A DNA stretch of 64,000 bases from Coccinella septempunctata (GCF_907165205.1 NC_058189.1:21822001-21886000), one strand, 5' to 3'. Counted from the first letter of the stretch, positions 1 through 11,888 are shown. The notes: generated from the sequence alone by a model not told the origin. A program made the numbers and translations.

Positions 1-740
1 GAGTTCGTGGTCCTTGATCGTACATATTTGTTTGAAAAATTTGGAGGCGAGCATGCATTTGCATATCTGAGGGACTGTCGACACAAAACTTGATGGCGGA
101 TCTGAAACAATTGCATGAATTCTGAAATTCGGTATTGTATAAAAATTATAATATGTATTTCCAAAAAGCATCACAAACATAAAATAAATAAAAAAGAAGA
201 TAATGTTTCATTTTGAGTTTTGGTGGAACAGAAAAATAGTTATACAATTTTTATTGCTTGCTGCTATGTCCAGGTTGACTTGTATACTTAATTGATCACA
301 CGAAACCTTAACTAAAAAAAATTGACAACAAAATCAGAGGAAGTATAACTGAACTTTTACCAATTATTATGGAGTTTCATCAAGTATGAAAAAATAATAC
401 AATATAAACGGTTTATTTTCTTGGAATTACAATTAAATATCTACAAAATATCTGCAAGTGGAACTCACATATCCTTAGCAACATGTATTTCTCTGAACTG
501 ATCTTTCGGCATTTTGAAAAATTGAAATCCAAATAAATAATGAGAAAGTATTCAAAACACAGCTGATTCGAAATTTTCGCACACACAACACTGAACACTG
601 ACACAAATACATAACCTCAAGTTAAAGAACACCACAGAACACGAATTCCCACATATACACAGAACTCTAGTATTCTTTTTCTATCTTTTATCGAACTCTA
701 GTCATATGATATCATCACAAAACACATGGCATATTGTATA
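1..740. other. no recognisable gene
   Basis: AT-rich sequence with only short open frames and no codon pattern or domain I recognise. Positions 630-690 contain two CACAGAAC strings about 35 bp apart but no flanking duplication. It probably belongs to the old LINE that becomes readable from about 745, or to host spacer. Confidence 0.4.
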
Positions 741-744
741 TTGA

Positions 745-1888
745 ATGAGGGCAGCCTCCGAACGCGAACCTAAGCGCTCCTAACATAACCTTGTGCTCTA
801 ATGATATCGGGTTCATCTCTTCATGGAAAGTTATCCCAGATCCAGGTCGAAGGTCGAAGTGACCTTCTGCCAACCTTGACTTCCATTGGCATGGGTTCCC
901 AAATTCCCTCACACAGTTCCCATTTCTTCACTAGAAAGTTTAGCATAGGCACAGCGGATTGGTCCAAATACAAGCGATTCGTCATTGACAGCACAGAACA
1001 CTAATATACATTTGATTTGACTTTATTGACAGTATGAAGTCACAGGCCCCCAGTTCCCTGCAGGAGTTTAGATATCGAGTATTGGAGGCGGCTGAACAAT
1101 CTATCCCTAGATAGCATCAACCCCGCCATTCTCCTTATAGAAGATCATGGTGGAATGACGAGCTCTCTGCCCTCGTCAGAAAAAGATCGCAAGCGTTTAA
1201 GGCCTACTTTAAGGATCCATCCATTGAGCGATTTCTACGAGCAAAGAACCATGACTATGCAAAGAACATCCAAGTGCTAACGAGGAACAAAATCCGACAA
1301 ACCATTTTTACATCGGACCCGATGTAAAAAAATTAAAATTTGGTGCTCGACCCCCGGCTACTTCGGTTTCCGTTCCCTCTTGTGGCCAGGAAGTTCTTGA
1401 AATATTGTGTCCATCCGGGCCCGGAACCCCTCAGGGACCACCATCCAGAATTCATCCACCTTTACGCGTATCTTTCCCTGTAATCACGTTGGATGAAGTA
1501 TCATCCTGAATCAAATCAAAAAAGGACCCTGCCCCAGGATTGGATGGTATCACTTATACCATGTTGAAATACCTTCCCTCCAGGCCAAACAACTACTGAA
1601 CAATCTTCTAAACCAGAGAACCTCTTTGTCTGAACGACCCTCAGTTTGTCCATCGCTCACTGAAGTGTTAGTTATCCCCATCTGTAAACCTAAGAAGGAC
1701 CCTAATGATCTACTTTAGTTACAGACCGATAGCACTGACTGTTGCTTCTTTTCTTCTGAAGACCCTCAAATCCCTGGTGGCTGTAAGGTTAGAGAAATTG
1801 TATGAAGCATTCAACGACCTTCGCAAAGGAAAATCAACAAATGACACTCTTGATTTCGTCCATATACTCCTCATTCAATTGTAATGAA
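745..1888 (+). pseudogene. old non-LTR retrotransposon (LINE A), 5' part: endonuclease end to start of RT
   Basis: Broken reading frames, all on +, follow the order of a LINE ORF2. Around 800-880 an endonuclease-like end reads 'SSWKVIPDPG'. Around 955-1110 is a linker with 'ADWSKYKRF' and 'EFRYRVLEAAEQSIPR'. At 1145-1200 is the typical 'WWNDELSALVRKRSQAF'. At 1490-1590 is RT domain 0 (APG-LDG-ITY-MLK) and at 1715-1870 'YRPIALTVA' and 'RKGKSTNDTLDFV'. The frame crosses several stops and shifts, so the copy is dead. It is cut at about 1888 by an R4-type fragment in a TTA repeat; a piece with the next RT motifs resumes at 5765. Clade uncertain (I/R1/Jockey group). Confidence 0.7.
992..1024. mobile_element. 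33-bp insertion (P-type footprint candidate) in LINE A
   Basis: A 33-bp insert starting CACAGAACACTAATATAC lies between two perfect copies of ATTGACAG (984-991 and 1025-1032). Without the insert and one copy, the LINE frame reads on without a break from 'YKRFVIDS' into 'MKSQAPSSLQEF', which shows that it is an insertion. The first 16 bases recur in another short insertion at 6982. Confidence 0.75.
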
Positions 1889-2006
1889 GTTATTATTATG
1901 ACTTTAGCCTTGCGGCTTTCACACTCCTCTCCAGAGGAAAATTCACTTATCCCAGATATCTCAGATATCAAAAGGAATAAGCTCTGTTATTATTATTATT
2001 ATTAAT
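1889..2006 (-). mobile_element. 5'-truncated R4/Dong-like LINE 3' end inside a TTA repeat
   Basis: About 88 bp (1899-1986) match, almost base for base, the last codons and 3' UTR of the intact R4-like LINE at 40411-40500. The piece sits between TTATTATTA on the left and a longer (TTA)n run at 1987-2006 on the right. On the element strand its 3' end therefore runs straight into TAA repeats, as in the full-length copy. It is a heavily 5'-truncated insertion into a TAA/TTA microsatellite. Confidence 0.75.
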
Positions 2007-2084
2007 AAACAATAAGAGTATGGTTTCTCACCCATAAACACAAAAGTACAAAATAAGATGAAAATCATACACACTCATCCAAAG

Positions 2085-2215
2085 TTAACTCTGATCCCGA
2101 ATAAACCTGTCAAGTCGGTTCTTGAAGGCGTTAACGGAAATTGCTCCGTCCAAAAATTCTATTGGACAGAAACGTTTTCCTTGGCGTGGTCTTGAAATTC
2201 TCTTTCGGCAATTTA
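2085..2215 (-). pseudogene. LINE ORF2 C-terminal fragment
   Basis: On the minus strand the translation ends 'ISVNAFKNRLDRFIRDQS' then TAA, the typical last residues of CR1/Rex-type LINE ORF2 proteins (FSNR...NAFKNRLD). Upstream, 'FLSNRIFG' is in another frame, so a frameshift is present. It is wedged between the R4 fragment and the Jockey-type LINE at 2216. Confidence 0.5.
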
Positions 2216-5130
2216 AAGGCATGGCTACGGAGCTGTGTTCTGCTTCTCATGCCCGCAGACCAGAATTCGAAGAACTGATTGAAGAGAAGAGACCGGATGT
2301 CATAGCTCTCCAAGAAACAAGACTTAACCCCAACGTTCGGATAGCATTTCCCAATTACGATATCTACAGAAATGATAGACCTAACAGCACAGGTGGCGTT
2401 GCTATACTGGCTAGAAGGAATATGGATCACCATTTCGACCAAATATTCAATGGTCAAGCTGTCGATTATTGTGAATACCAATGGAGGACAAGTGAAGATT
2501 ATTTCGACTTATAAATCACCGGATAAGGACATGCTGGAAGAGGATCTGAAAATGCTACTAGAAGGAAGACAACCGAAAATCATAATTGGTGATCTCAACT
2601 GCAAATCGCAGGAATGGAACAGTAGGGTGGAAATTACCAACGGGAGAAGACTGAAGATTTATGCTGAAAAACTTAATGCAGTTGTGATAGGACCTGATAT
2701 ACTGACCTACATACCAAGAGTACCGATGTACTGGACATTGTCGTAATGAAAGACATCACTGAAGAAATCAGCATTGATACAATAGAAGACGGAACTTCAG
2801 ACCACAATCCCATAGAATTCATAGTGGGACATGGCCCAAGAAACGAAGAAGAGACACAAACCAAGGATCGCACAGACTGGGAGAAATATAAGAATTTACT
2901 TCAGGAGAAAATCACGGAAATTCCCCAAATAAACACCCGGGATGAATTAGATGAAGCAGTTGAAAAATTGGAAAATCAAATAAAGGAAGCCTATGAAGAA
3001 AGCACCAAGAGAATAAGGAAACCAATTCCGAAACATTCACACGGAGATACGCCAAGGGATATAAAGGAACTTATAAAAAAGAACAGAAGACTCAGGAAAA
3101 TCTACAGAACAACAAAACGAGAAGAAGACAATAAGAAACTGAATAAGCATAGTCAGATATTGAAAAATGCTTCAACAGAACTGCGTAATAACAGATGGCA
3201 CCAGAGATTAAGGGAACTGAATACAATAGATCACTCGGCTTGGAAAATGCAAAAACGCTTACGACGAGAACGGACAGTTATACCTCCACTGCATGGAGCA
3301 AACGGAATGGTATATACGAGACTTGAGAAAGCCGAAGCACTGGCCGACTCAATTGAGAGAGAAGCCAGAATAAATTACCGAAATGATAATGACAATGAAG
3401 ATCTAGAAGAAGAAGTGGAGGCAAACGAAGAACTGATGATGGAACCACCGGAAACCGAAATCATTCCAAAACCGGCTTCACCAACAGAAATCAAAGAGAT
3501 GATAATGAAACTGAAAAACCGGAAAGCACCGGGAGAAGATAGGATAACGAATTATATGTTGAAGAAATTGCCTAGAAAAGGAATAGCAGCCTTGACGAAT
3601 ATAACAAACGGAGTGATGAGGACCGAATACTACCCAAAGAGATGGAAAACTGCAGAAATGATAGTTTTCAACAAGCCTGGAAAGGAACGGAAATTTCCTC
3701 AAAATTATAGACCAATCAGCCTAATATCAGCACTAGGAAAAGTCGTCGAGAGGGTTATCGCCAAAAGGCTGAATGAGGAAACAGAAATGTTGAAGATAAT
3801 TCCACCCGAACAATTTGGATTTCGACGAGAACACTCGACTGAACTCCAATTACTACGGCTCATAGAATACGTCACCGAAGGAATGCAGACCAAACAGGCC
3901 ACAGGATTAGTTCTGATGGATATCGAGAGAGCTTTTGATAGAGTATGGCAGGAAGGCCTAATCTACAAGATGAAAAAAGCAGGATATTCGACCAAGCTAT
4001 GGAAGATTATAAGGAACTATGTGAGGAATAGAAACTTTTATGTGAAGATAGATGGAGCAACCTCTCAAACCAGACAATTGGAAGCGGGAGTGCCTCAAGG
4101 ATAGGTACTTGGACCTCTGCTTTACGTAATATACGTTTATGATATCCCGAAGAATGCTAGAAATATGCTCACCTTGTACGCAGATGACACAGGAATAGCG
4201 TTCAGACATCGACGCCCAGAGATCATACACCGGAGACTGCAGGAAGCCATAGATGAATTACTCAAATGGTGCATCAAATGGAAAATCCAAATCAATGGAA
4301 GAAAGACTCAAGCAATATTACTGCAAAAGAGAAGATTGAGGATGGAAGAAAACCTTGAAGTTGATGGAGAAGAGGTTGAATGGAAAAATGAAGCAACATA
4401 CCTAGGAGTGACGCTTGACAGAGGACTTACATGGAAAAACCACATCAAATGTGCTGTTGATAAAACAAAAGCCGCAATGAGCAAACTTTATCCACTCATA
4501 GGCAGAAGAAGTCATATGAATAAGAACATCAAGTTGACGATGATTAAAACTATTGCGCGACCACAACTCACATATGGATCGGCGGCATGGGGCTTCGCAG
4601 CCAAAACCCACATCAAGAGAATACAGGCCACTGAGAATAAACTCCTTAGAATGGCAATGGACATACTCTGGTTTGTTAGGAACAAACAAATCTACAAGGT
4701 CTTGGAATGGGAACCAGTTACAGAATTTATGAAGAGAAAGGCGGAAAGGATATTCGACAAAGCCAAACAACATCCAAATGAGGAACTACGAAGATTAGTC
4801 GACTACGATCCAACGGAAGAAGCTAGAAGGTCAAGAACCTACCACCGAAGACCGAGAGATCAGTTAAGGATTTAAATGTAACCAAAGAAGAGCTTAACCT
4901 ATAATAGCTATAGGCAGCATACAACTATCAACACGACTATGATCGTGTGAGAGTCCAGAAACCATAAGAGTCAACTGGTTAATAGGCAAAATGCCCGGAA
5001 CCTATGAAGAAGCAGTTAAGGGTTTTTAGTGGGTCTCGAGCTCAGAGAGTGAGAATCCCCACACTGTTCCCCCTCAGCAGAGGGTGTGTTCGTCTGTTTG
5101 CAGATTTTCCCCCTGCTACACCAAAAAACA
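2216..5130 (+). pseudogene. Jockey-clade LINE ORF2, nearly full length, inactivated
   Basis: ORF2 encodes an APE-type endonuclease followed by reverse transcriptase. The endonuclease shows 'IALQETRL' (2310), 'GDLNCKSQEWN' (2590) and 'SDHNPIEF' (2798). The RT runs from about 3480: 'KNRKAPGEDRI', 'NYRPISLISALGKVVERV', motif A 'LMDIERAFDRVW', motif B 'GVPQG', motif C 'YADDT' (4168), then the thumb and 'RPQLTYGSAAWG', stopping at 4873-4875. It is dead through frameshifts near 2470-2510 and 2735 and one in-frame TAG at 4102-4104, in the middle of VPQG-(S)-VLGP where serine is usual. The 3' UTR extends to about 5130. ORF1 is missing, so the copy is 5'-truncated. Confidence 0.85.
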
Positions 5131-5139
5131 AAAAGAAAT

Positions 5140-5728
5140 CTGCTTCTCATGTAGAGGTGGTCGAGCTTCACACCAAAGCATTCGTGCATATCCCGATAGG
5201 TCACAGTCACAATAAGATCACCTCTATCACGTCGATACCCAAATGTTTGCAGATTTAGTAGCCTCAACGAGCATGATAGTCGGGCCTCATCCTCCCTAAA
5301 GAAATCCTTGTGTTTCAACGCTGTATGGACTCAAGGACAAGTTGATCACTCCTGAGAAAAGGACACCACACTGGACCAGCATACTCCATCAGAGGACACA
5401 CGTAGCTACAGTAAAGTATTCAAACGTCGCCAAGCTGCACCCCCTAAAAGATTTCTCTATCATATAGGTCATCCGCATAGCTCTCGCCGCCACAGACGCC
5501 ACGTGTTGATGGGATGATGGGATACAATGATATTCAGATCATTATGGTTGTCAACGGGGGCCAAAACGGTGGCCACATATTGAGTCTTAGGATTATTTTT
5601 GCCCAGATGTAACAGTGCCCAGATGGGCACTTTCTCAATGTAAAAGGGGAAGGGCCATCAGGATTAGAAGAGGAGGCTTCCTTGAGATTCATCAGATGTT
5701 TGAGCACTAATTCCCCATCGACAGCCAC
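5140..5728 (-). pseudogene. LINE ORF2 fragments (RT start and C-terminus), minus strand
   Basis: Two minus-strand pieces. At 5534-5728 'VLKHLMNLKEASSSNPDGPSP' is RT domain 0 with PGPDG changed to NPDG. At 5140-5500 'PLMEYAGPVWCPFLRSDQL' and 'LLNLQTFGYRRDRGDLI' are the C-terminal region of CR1/Rex-type ORF2. The RT core between them is deleted. Stops and shifts make it non-functional. Confidence 0.6.
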
Positions 5729-5764
5729 AGTCAGTTAATAGAAAGATATTTCTACTGGACCTAT

Positions 5765-6981
5765 ATTTTAAGAAGATTCTTGGTCTTGGTCTTGGCGCTC
5801 AAGAAAGTCCTGTACTGGTCAATGTTCTTCGTTAGAGATTACCATTCATTTGGTAACATCCCTAGTATGACGGTTCTCAAATACGGTGATGATACCATCC
5901 TTGTAGTCTCGGCGCCCGATTTCTCAACGGCTTATCAAACAATGACTCAGGCTTTATCCTCGATTGAGAGGTGGGCCTCCTCTAAGCACCTTCAACTCGA
6001 GTTGAAGTTGCTATTTGGAGAGATCTCTCCAAATAAAATAATCGCTCATCTCTGCTATCACAAGACAGCGAAATTGAACTCCAACACAGCCCTAAAACTG
6101 TGTGGTGCTGATATTCCGTGGGTCTAACATACAATATATTTGGAAGTTACCATTCATCAAAATCTGGAATGGAACATCGGATCATGCTTATTGAACGAAT
6201 TTGTGCTTTAGCTTCCCAGGGAATAAATGTCATGTAATCGGTCTGTAGAACATGGCGAGGTTCTCATCCTGAGACCTGAGGCGCCTTTGTTGTTGTACAG
6301 GTCCATAATTCGTCCGTATCTCGATTATGGCTATTTCTAGTATGATGGGAATTGACCTGAAACCCTCATGGATCGAGTGCAGTGCGAGTTGATATGGGAT
6401 ACATGAGATCGACCCCCATTCCGATCATTATGGCAGAATCTAGGAAGTTACCACTTAAATTTCGCAGATTCTGGTTTGCGATCAAATTTATCTCTAAGCT
6501 AGCTCAGAGAGATCAGGAACAACCCGGTCCTTCCAAAAATCATATCCTTGAAACACTGGCTAGGCCGCCACTTCTAATTGAAGCCTTGCCTCTGCTGTCC
6601 GATGGCTACTATTCCTCTCCTCATCTTCCTCACTTCGCTCATGACTTGACGGTGCACAATATGCGGACTGAATATTCATCCCTGAGTCTATCGAGATCTG
6701 AATCAAGGATAATGGATTTAGGTTAACTCTATAATCTTTGATCTGAATTAGACTTCTCGATTTAGGAGAAATTAGGAAATGAAATGTTCGTTCTTAAGTC
6801 TTTGATCAAAGGCCCTGGTTTCATGAGGTCGACCTCCCTAGAAACGACATAACAACCGTCAACAGATTGAGGTCTAGTCACTCACCGTTGTTGTTTGTTA
6901 TCTTTTCTGATGTTTATGTTCTGTGTCTTTTTAAAATTCATGTAAGCGAAACGGACGGTGGTTGTGCTATTTAACCGCAAT
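5765..6981 (+). pseudogene. LINE A, 3' part: RT motif C to C-terminus and 3' UTR
   Basis: The + frame reads 'FGNIPSMTVLKYGDDTILVV' (motif C with YGDD), 'ALSSIERWASSKHLQLE', then after a stop 'RPYLDYGY' and 'LPLKFRRFWFAIKFISKLAQ', the usual C-terminal LINE segment. Near 6840-6890 'TVNRLRSSHSPLL' resembles a region after the RT. It picks up the LINE that breaks off at 1888, with motifs A-B lost. The 3' UTR ends about 6980-7020, with a 16-bp insertion at 6982. Confidence 0.6.
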
Positions 6982-6997
6982 CACAGAACACTAATAT
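6982..6997. mobile_element. 16-bp insertion with 7/8 target duplication
   Basis: CACAGAACACTAATAT sits between ACCGCAAT (6974-6981) and ACCGCAAC (6998-7005). The same 16 bases start the insertion at 992, in an unrelated target. Confidence 0.65.
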
Positions 6998-7074
6998 ACC
7001 GCAACCAACGATACAAGAAAGAAAAAGTGGATATTATCAAATATTATAAAACCCTATAATCTTTGGAATAGAAT

Positions 7075-7088
7075 CAGAGATATCTCTG
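7075..7088. mobile_element. 14-bp palindromic insertion upstream of RpL28
   Basis: The perfect palindrome CAGAGATATCTCTG lies between AATAGAAT and GATAGAAT (7 of 8 matching). It is about 145 bp upstream of the presumed RpL28 transcription start. Same CAGAGA end type as 9206, 15000 and 34609. Confidence 0.55.
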
Positions 7089-7229
7089 GATAGAATAACT
7101 GGAAGAGTCAGATTGTTCCATGTGTAGATGGCGCCAGACGGGCACATAATAAGGAAAAAAAAAAGAAGAAGAATTCAGCTACTTTTTCTCTATGTATTTA
7201 TTATTCTGTGACTAACTACTCGACACCGC

Positions 7230-7269
7230 CATTCTCTTTTCTCTGAACACCTTGTTGAGAAAGTTTTGG
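7230..7269 (+). promoter_or_regulatory. RpL28 5' TOP-type start and non-coding first exon
   Basis: The pyrimidine run TTCTCTTTTCTCT at 7232-7244 looks like the TCT/TOP initiator of animal ribosomal protein genes, which ties their transcription and translation to growth signals. A short leader follows and a good donor (GTAAGG) begins at 7270; the acceptor TTTTTACAG ends at 7471, five bases before the start codon. Start site inferred from the motif only. Confidence 0.6.
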
Positions 7270-7476
7270 GTAAGGTTTCTAATATATTACAATTTCTTTC
7301 GGTAAGGTTTGTTTTCAATACATTAATCAATCCTGTGACGAGGTATTCACCTTATGGAAATAATTTTGCATTAGAACTCCTACGAATCAAGATGTTCAAC
7401 TTCTTAAAAACAGGAGCACGTGTTAGTGTAATTCTAACGTTTCATTTTATTGACTTTAATTGTTTTTACAGTTAAG

Positions 7477-10400
7477 ATGTCGTCTCACCTAGTTTGGAGT
7501 ATTATCAGGAATAATAATGCCTTTTTGTTGAAAAAAAGGAACATAAGCAAACCCTTCAGCACAGTAGGTATTTCTTACATTTCATTACTGGTTCTTTTGA
7601 ATATATCGACACATTTTTCCAAAACATCGTAATTCACAAGGCATTACGATGATGAGGCTTACGATGTTTTGGCGACAATGTATCGATATATGAGTGGCTT
7701 AGAGGAAAAGTGATCTAACTACAATTAAGTGAAATGTTGGAAATTAAGGTTTTACGTTTCAATTGATTGTTTTGAGTGAGAGGAAAAACATTAAATGCGT
7801 TTAACTCGATCAAAACGACGATTTGACTCATACCACTCATAAAGAGATAAATATACAACCTTTGGTACCCAAATATCGGTATAACTCAAAAATCGGAATT
7901 TGTGACTTATACCACTTTTCCTCTGAACGGCTCATATGTGACATTAGGATTCGTAGCTTTTTAACTAATTTTTCATGATGATTTTTTTTCCACCAAGATC
8001 GCTGAAGGCTATGCTGAGAAATCAAACTGAAGCTTTCCTGATAAATTTTTCTTCAGGTATTGTCAATAAATATTACTAATTGATATTCTCTCTACAGGAA
8101 CCCAATAACCTCACCAACTTGAGCTCGTACAGGTATAATGGCCTAGTTCACAAAAAAACAGTTGGTATTGTTGATGGACCTGACAAAAAAGGATTCACCT
8201 TAGTCTACAAGAGGCCCAAAAAACAGGTAGCTTGGTTATTTAAAATTTAACACTCTTGTTCTAAATTCATAGATGAGTAAATTTTTTTCCTTTCTGATAG
8301 TTCATTGCATATCTACAAACTACTTCATACATAAATAAATGATGTGTCTTAGTTGCTTGAGTCTGGTACCATTCATCAGTGGTTCTCCACACAATCACTC
8401 ATCTAAAGCTGGAAATGTTTTTGATCGCCAAAACCCTGTCGAAATCCTATTCCGAGATTAATTTGAATATAAATATTAATTATAGACCATATTAGTGAGG
8501 TTAGAATCAGGCAGGAGATCCATATTCAAATTTTTTTACATAGGAATCGACTTTAAGATGGAATATCGCTAGTTAGAAGTAAATGTTAATATAAAGACAT
8601 GCAAAATTGGGTGCCGCAATTATTAGAGGTTGTTTCCAAGTACATTTTACATCACAAAATACTTTTATATGTCCTAAAATCAAAATTGAACATATTATAC
8701 GGAATATATCCGTATGTCGTAGATCATTTCTGCTATACGTCAATCATGAACCGTAACAAAGAAAATGACATGCTACGCTTGCGCGTTAGAATGATGTCAG
8801 CTTCAGAGGTTAGAAACGAAATGAAGCTACGAAAAGTCGACAAACTTCCATGGATCTTGCCGACCAATTTCATATTGATCCATTATTAAAAAAATATACC
8901 ATTTTATTACGAAATTTTGTTTTCAACTTGTTAAGAAAGGATCATAGAACACATTCCAACAGGAATAAATCTTAAGAAATTCGCTAAAATATCAAAAAAC
9001 TGGCGAGAAGTACGCGGCATTTTTAGTCCCATAAGAAATGCATAGGGAATTCAGGGACCAGATCCACGGATGGATCGCGATTCAAATTACCCGCCTAAGC
9101 TCACTAATATGGTCTATATTATATAATCGTGAGGCAAGAATATAGGAAATGATCTTCTGAAAAGCTTCGCGGAAAGCTTTGGAATCATATGAAAAGCAGT
9201 GTCAGCAGAGACAGTCGTCTCTGGTGTCAGTGCGAGAGATTTTAAATATTCCAAATAGTTCAATATATAAAAGGAACCATATCAAAAAGTAAAGAACAAA
9301 ATTGCTGAAATATTTTTATTTAACATAATTGGGACAAAAATGTTACATTTGCTTAACAATTATTAAATAAAATTAATTTAGTCATTTTCTGACGAATAGT
9401 AGAGGATCCCCATGAAGTTCATCATTCATCAATTTTGATTGATGAAACATTCTACACTAGCCCTAGTGCACTCTTCATGGTCAAAACAAATCCTAAAGCG
9501 AATGTCTTTCGACAGTGAAAAAGAATGTTGGTATCATCAATTTCCAATGATTCTAAATATTCTAGTTTCACTGAAAATTTCCCCAACATACCTCAGGGAA
9601 GAAGATCTAATTGGAGCTTTAAACCGTCTCTGGAACGGATTTCTAGAATTAAGAATGTCAAACACTCCCATCAATTTTTCTAATGAATTCAACGGTAGCG
9701 GCACTATCTTCGAATTGTAAGTTCTTACATTTTTTATCAAGAAATTCAATAGCATCCGCTACCACATTACTCATTGTTTGAGTAGCTAATCTGACATTCA
9801 TAATCCTATTTTTATAATTGATATGCTGAGATGAGAGGGAATTAGCCAACCTTAGGCCTTCCTCCATTTGAACTTTTTCTAATTCCTTGACAAACTGCCA
9901 AGAAATGTTTCCTGTGGGGGACCGCAAATTTTTTTCTGCAAACGTATTTCTACGGATACCAATTTTTCTTTCCTGTAGCTTTAGGTCCGAAGTTGTAAAG
10001 CAAAAGGTTTTCGGAGAGGGAACCTATGAAAAACGAAAAATGAAAAACATGAGGCATAATTCCTAATTATTTACTGCTTCTCTCCTTTTGTGGATTTTCA
10101 GTTCCGTAAAACCGATCAGGATGGATTGGTTTATGTGATACCAACACTTCACAGAAAAAATATTATATTATATTAATGTCCCCTGCATTATGGCATCCGT
10201 TTCCAACACAATACTGGACCATTGTTGTTATGAAATTCTTCTTATTCAAAATGTTTTTTGTTACTTCAAAAACCACTTTTGTCACTCTGGGAAACACATA
10301 GACTTAAAAAACACTCACCAAAAAACTATATTTAACCTTTGAAAAAGCACAAGAAATTCTGTTCAACAGCTAACTTGACTTGATATATAGACATTTTTCG

Positions 10401-11541
10401 AGTTTCTTAGGAATGAAAATCGGAAGTATATGGCTTCTAAACAATTTTTCACCACGATTTTTACTAAAATACTGACAAAAAGACATTAATTTAAAATTTA
10501 TCTACGGAAATAACATTTAAATTTAGGTTATAATAGTGTAAACAAAAACACGCTAGAGAGACAAGGGTTGCTCTTACATCTTCCCTCTCAGTCGGACACA
10601 CTTTTCGTCGAATTTTGCTACCTACGAAGCCATTCCAGTTCCCATACAGTTGAATGCAGCATGATGACCCCCTAGATAGCCAGATTCAATCCTGTCAATT
10701 ATTTGATGATATTTGAAATCATTACAATCTTAAGTGTATTTGCCTAAGACTGGAATATTTTGAGAATATGAATGTGGATTGAGCAGAATAGTGTAGTGTA
10801 TGTGAGCGCCCGGGAAAAATAAAAATGATATTTCAGTCAAATTCAAAATTTTTGGATCAACTGGCTGTTGAATCTGAGCTTGACAGAAAATCCTGGATTT
10901 CTGAAATATTGATCGATTGACCTGTTGCAGCACATCATACGATCCATAAATTGTATTAATCGATAATGCTTAGTGGTTCAAAAGTTGTCAGATTTTGAAA
11001 ATATTGCTGAGGAACCTCTGGGCAGCGTACAGAATCATCGCCCGGTGTGCGTCCGACGTCTGAAACGGTTGTTCTATTAGTTATCGGACCGTTAAGTGCC
11101 GTTAAAGAGAGCGTTGGCAACGTTCGACGTTGATTCCGAACACGACCCTGGTGTCGCTTTGATTATATCATGTATAGGTTTTTTGGGCTCTTCTAGAGTA
11201 GCTCTACATCGGGATACCCTATGATCATGCAACAATGACACACTCTATATATGGTAGGATTAGGTTGAGTTCCTTGTGCTGTTTAAAAGCATGATATTTT
11301 AGGAGCCATCTTTGTAGGTTTTGTTAATATTTTATTTTGTTTTCAGAATAAACCTAAAGAATGTACCATGAAAACCACATTCAAATCTGGACCAAGAAGA
11401 TCCCTCTTTAAACTGAAACGTCTGATGAAGAATGAAAAATACAGGACCGATTTGACCAAGGTAGCATTACGCAGAGCCAGTGCTGTCTTGAGGTCGCAAA
11501 AACCCAAACGTGGAAAACAACCCAAGAAAGCACAAGAATAA
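7477..11541 (+). CDS. RpL28: large-subunit ribosomal protein eL28 (RpL28)
   Basis: Cytosolic 60S ribosomal protein. Three coding exons, 7477-7563 (29 codons), 8098-8226 (43 codons) and 11347-11541 (64 codons and TAA), give 136 residues, close to the usual eL28 length. Family hallmarks are 'MSSHLVWSIIRNNNAFLLKK' at the N-terminus, 'EPNNLTNLSSYRYNGLVHKK' in exon 2 and 'LTKVALRRASAVLRSQKPKR' near the basic C-terminus. All junctions are phase 0 with GT-AG: GTAGGT...CTACAG and GTAGCT...TTTCAG. No frame damage. The last intron, about 3.1 kb, holds a MITE (8483-9116), a small palindromic insertion (9206) and a P-transposase fragment (9400-9980). An AATAAA lies at 11552, just after the stop. Confidence 0.95.
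7604..7694. repeat. small foldback in RpL28 intron
   Basis: CCAAAACATCGTAA and its reverse complement TTACGATGTTTTGG are 27 bp apart, and the pairing extends outward through imperfect ATATCGA-type arms. A short inverted-repeat element of about 90 bp; no clear target duplication. Confidence 0.6.
8483..9116. mobile_element. 634-bp MITE, copy 1 (uninterrupted)
   Basis: Ends are inverted: TAGACCATATTAGTGAG on the left and CTCACTAATATGGTCTA on the right, with TA on each side, as in Tc1/mariner-type elements. No transposase frame. It lies in the third RpL28 intron. A second copy, broken by five insertions, lies at 14158-15204; copy 1 serves as its empty-site reference. Confidence 0.8.
9206..9223. 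mobile_element. 18-bp palindromic insertion in RpL28 intron
   Basis: CAGAGACAGTCGTCTCTG (arms CAGAGAC and GTCTCTG) lies between two GTGTCAG copies (9199-9205, 9224-9230). CAGAGAC class. Confidence 0.65.
9400..9980 (-). pseudogene. P-element-type (THAP9-like) transposase fragment
   Basis: Minus-strand frames read 'EEGLRLANSLSSQHINYKNR', 'IMNVRLATQTMSNVVADAIEFL', 'SAATVEFIRKIDG', 'FDILNSRNPFQRRFKAPIR' and, after a frame change, 'RKTFALGFVLTMKSALGL'. This is the order of conserved blocks in the catalytic part of P-element and THAP9 transposases (family knowledge). The THAP DNA-binding domain and the start are missing and there are frame changes, so it is a relic. Just beyond it, at 10535-10656, is a sequence that matches one end of the 305-bp element at 14470. 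Confidence 0.75.
10535..10656. mobile_element. end fragment related to the 305-bp CACTGAAC element
   Basis: About 120 bp resemble the right part of the 14470-14774 element, with shared stretches such as 'GGACACACTTTTCGTCG', then 'CCATTCCAGTTC', ending GTTGAATG as against GTTCAATG. A further short match (GCGTCCGACGTCTGA) lies at about 11050. Located downstream of the P-transposase relic. Confidence 0.6.
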
Positions 11542-11726
11542 CTTTTGTTAAAATAAATAAAAATCCAATTTATATTGATTTTCATTTCAATAGATCGTTA
11601 GGTAAGGTTTTTGACATACACAGTGGGCAAAATTGGTGATACCTTAATTACAACTTTTTCAACCCAACGAGATAGAGGAAATGCATTGCACATTATGGTC
11701 GTCATTTTTCGAGAAACTAGTCCTGT

Positions 11727-11888
11727 TTTGGTTCGCTTTTAGGATGGTTCCAGAACGGTTCAAAACAGTCGCATATTTATTTATTCAGCGTAAGCTCGCG
11801 CATAGCATGCATGTAGCTTCCCACACCATAGCTGCTCCACTACTTTGAACCGATTCAGAACCGCCTCAAGTGCGAACCAAAACAAAGC
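11727..11888. mobile_element. small MITE with TGTTTTGGTTCGC ends
   Basis: The left arm TGTTTTGGTTCGC...GGTTC-AGAA-CGGTTCAAA is matched in reverse on the right (TTTGAACCGATTCAGAACCG...GCGAACCAAAACA), about 45-bp imperfect arms. No coding capacity; no clear duplication at the ends. Confidence 0.6.

Noticed and set aside
801..1004. 67-codon + frame as a host gene
   Set aside because: It is the endonuclease end of LINE A in part and stops inside the 33-bp insertion.
992..6999. CACAGAACACTAATATAC at both positions read as one target duplication bounding a 6-kb LINE
   Set aside because: LINE coding sequence is continuous on both sides of position 992, and each site has its own flanking 7-8-bp repeat, so these are two separate small insertions.
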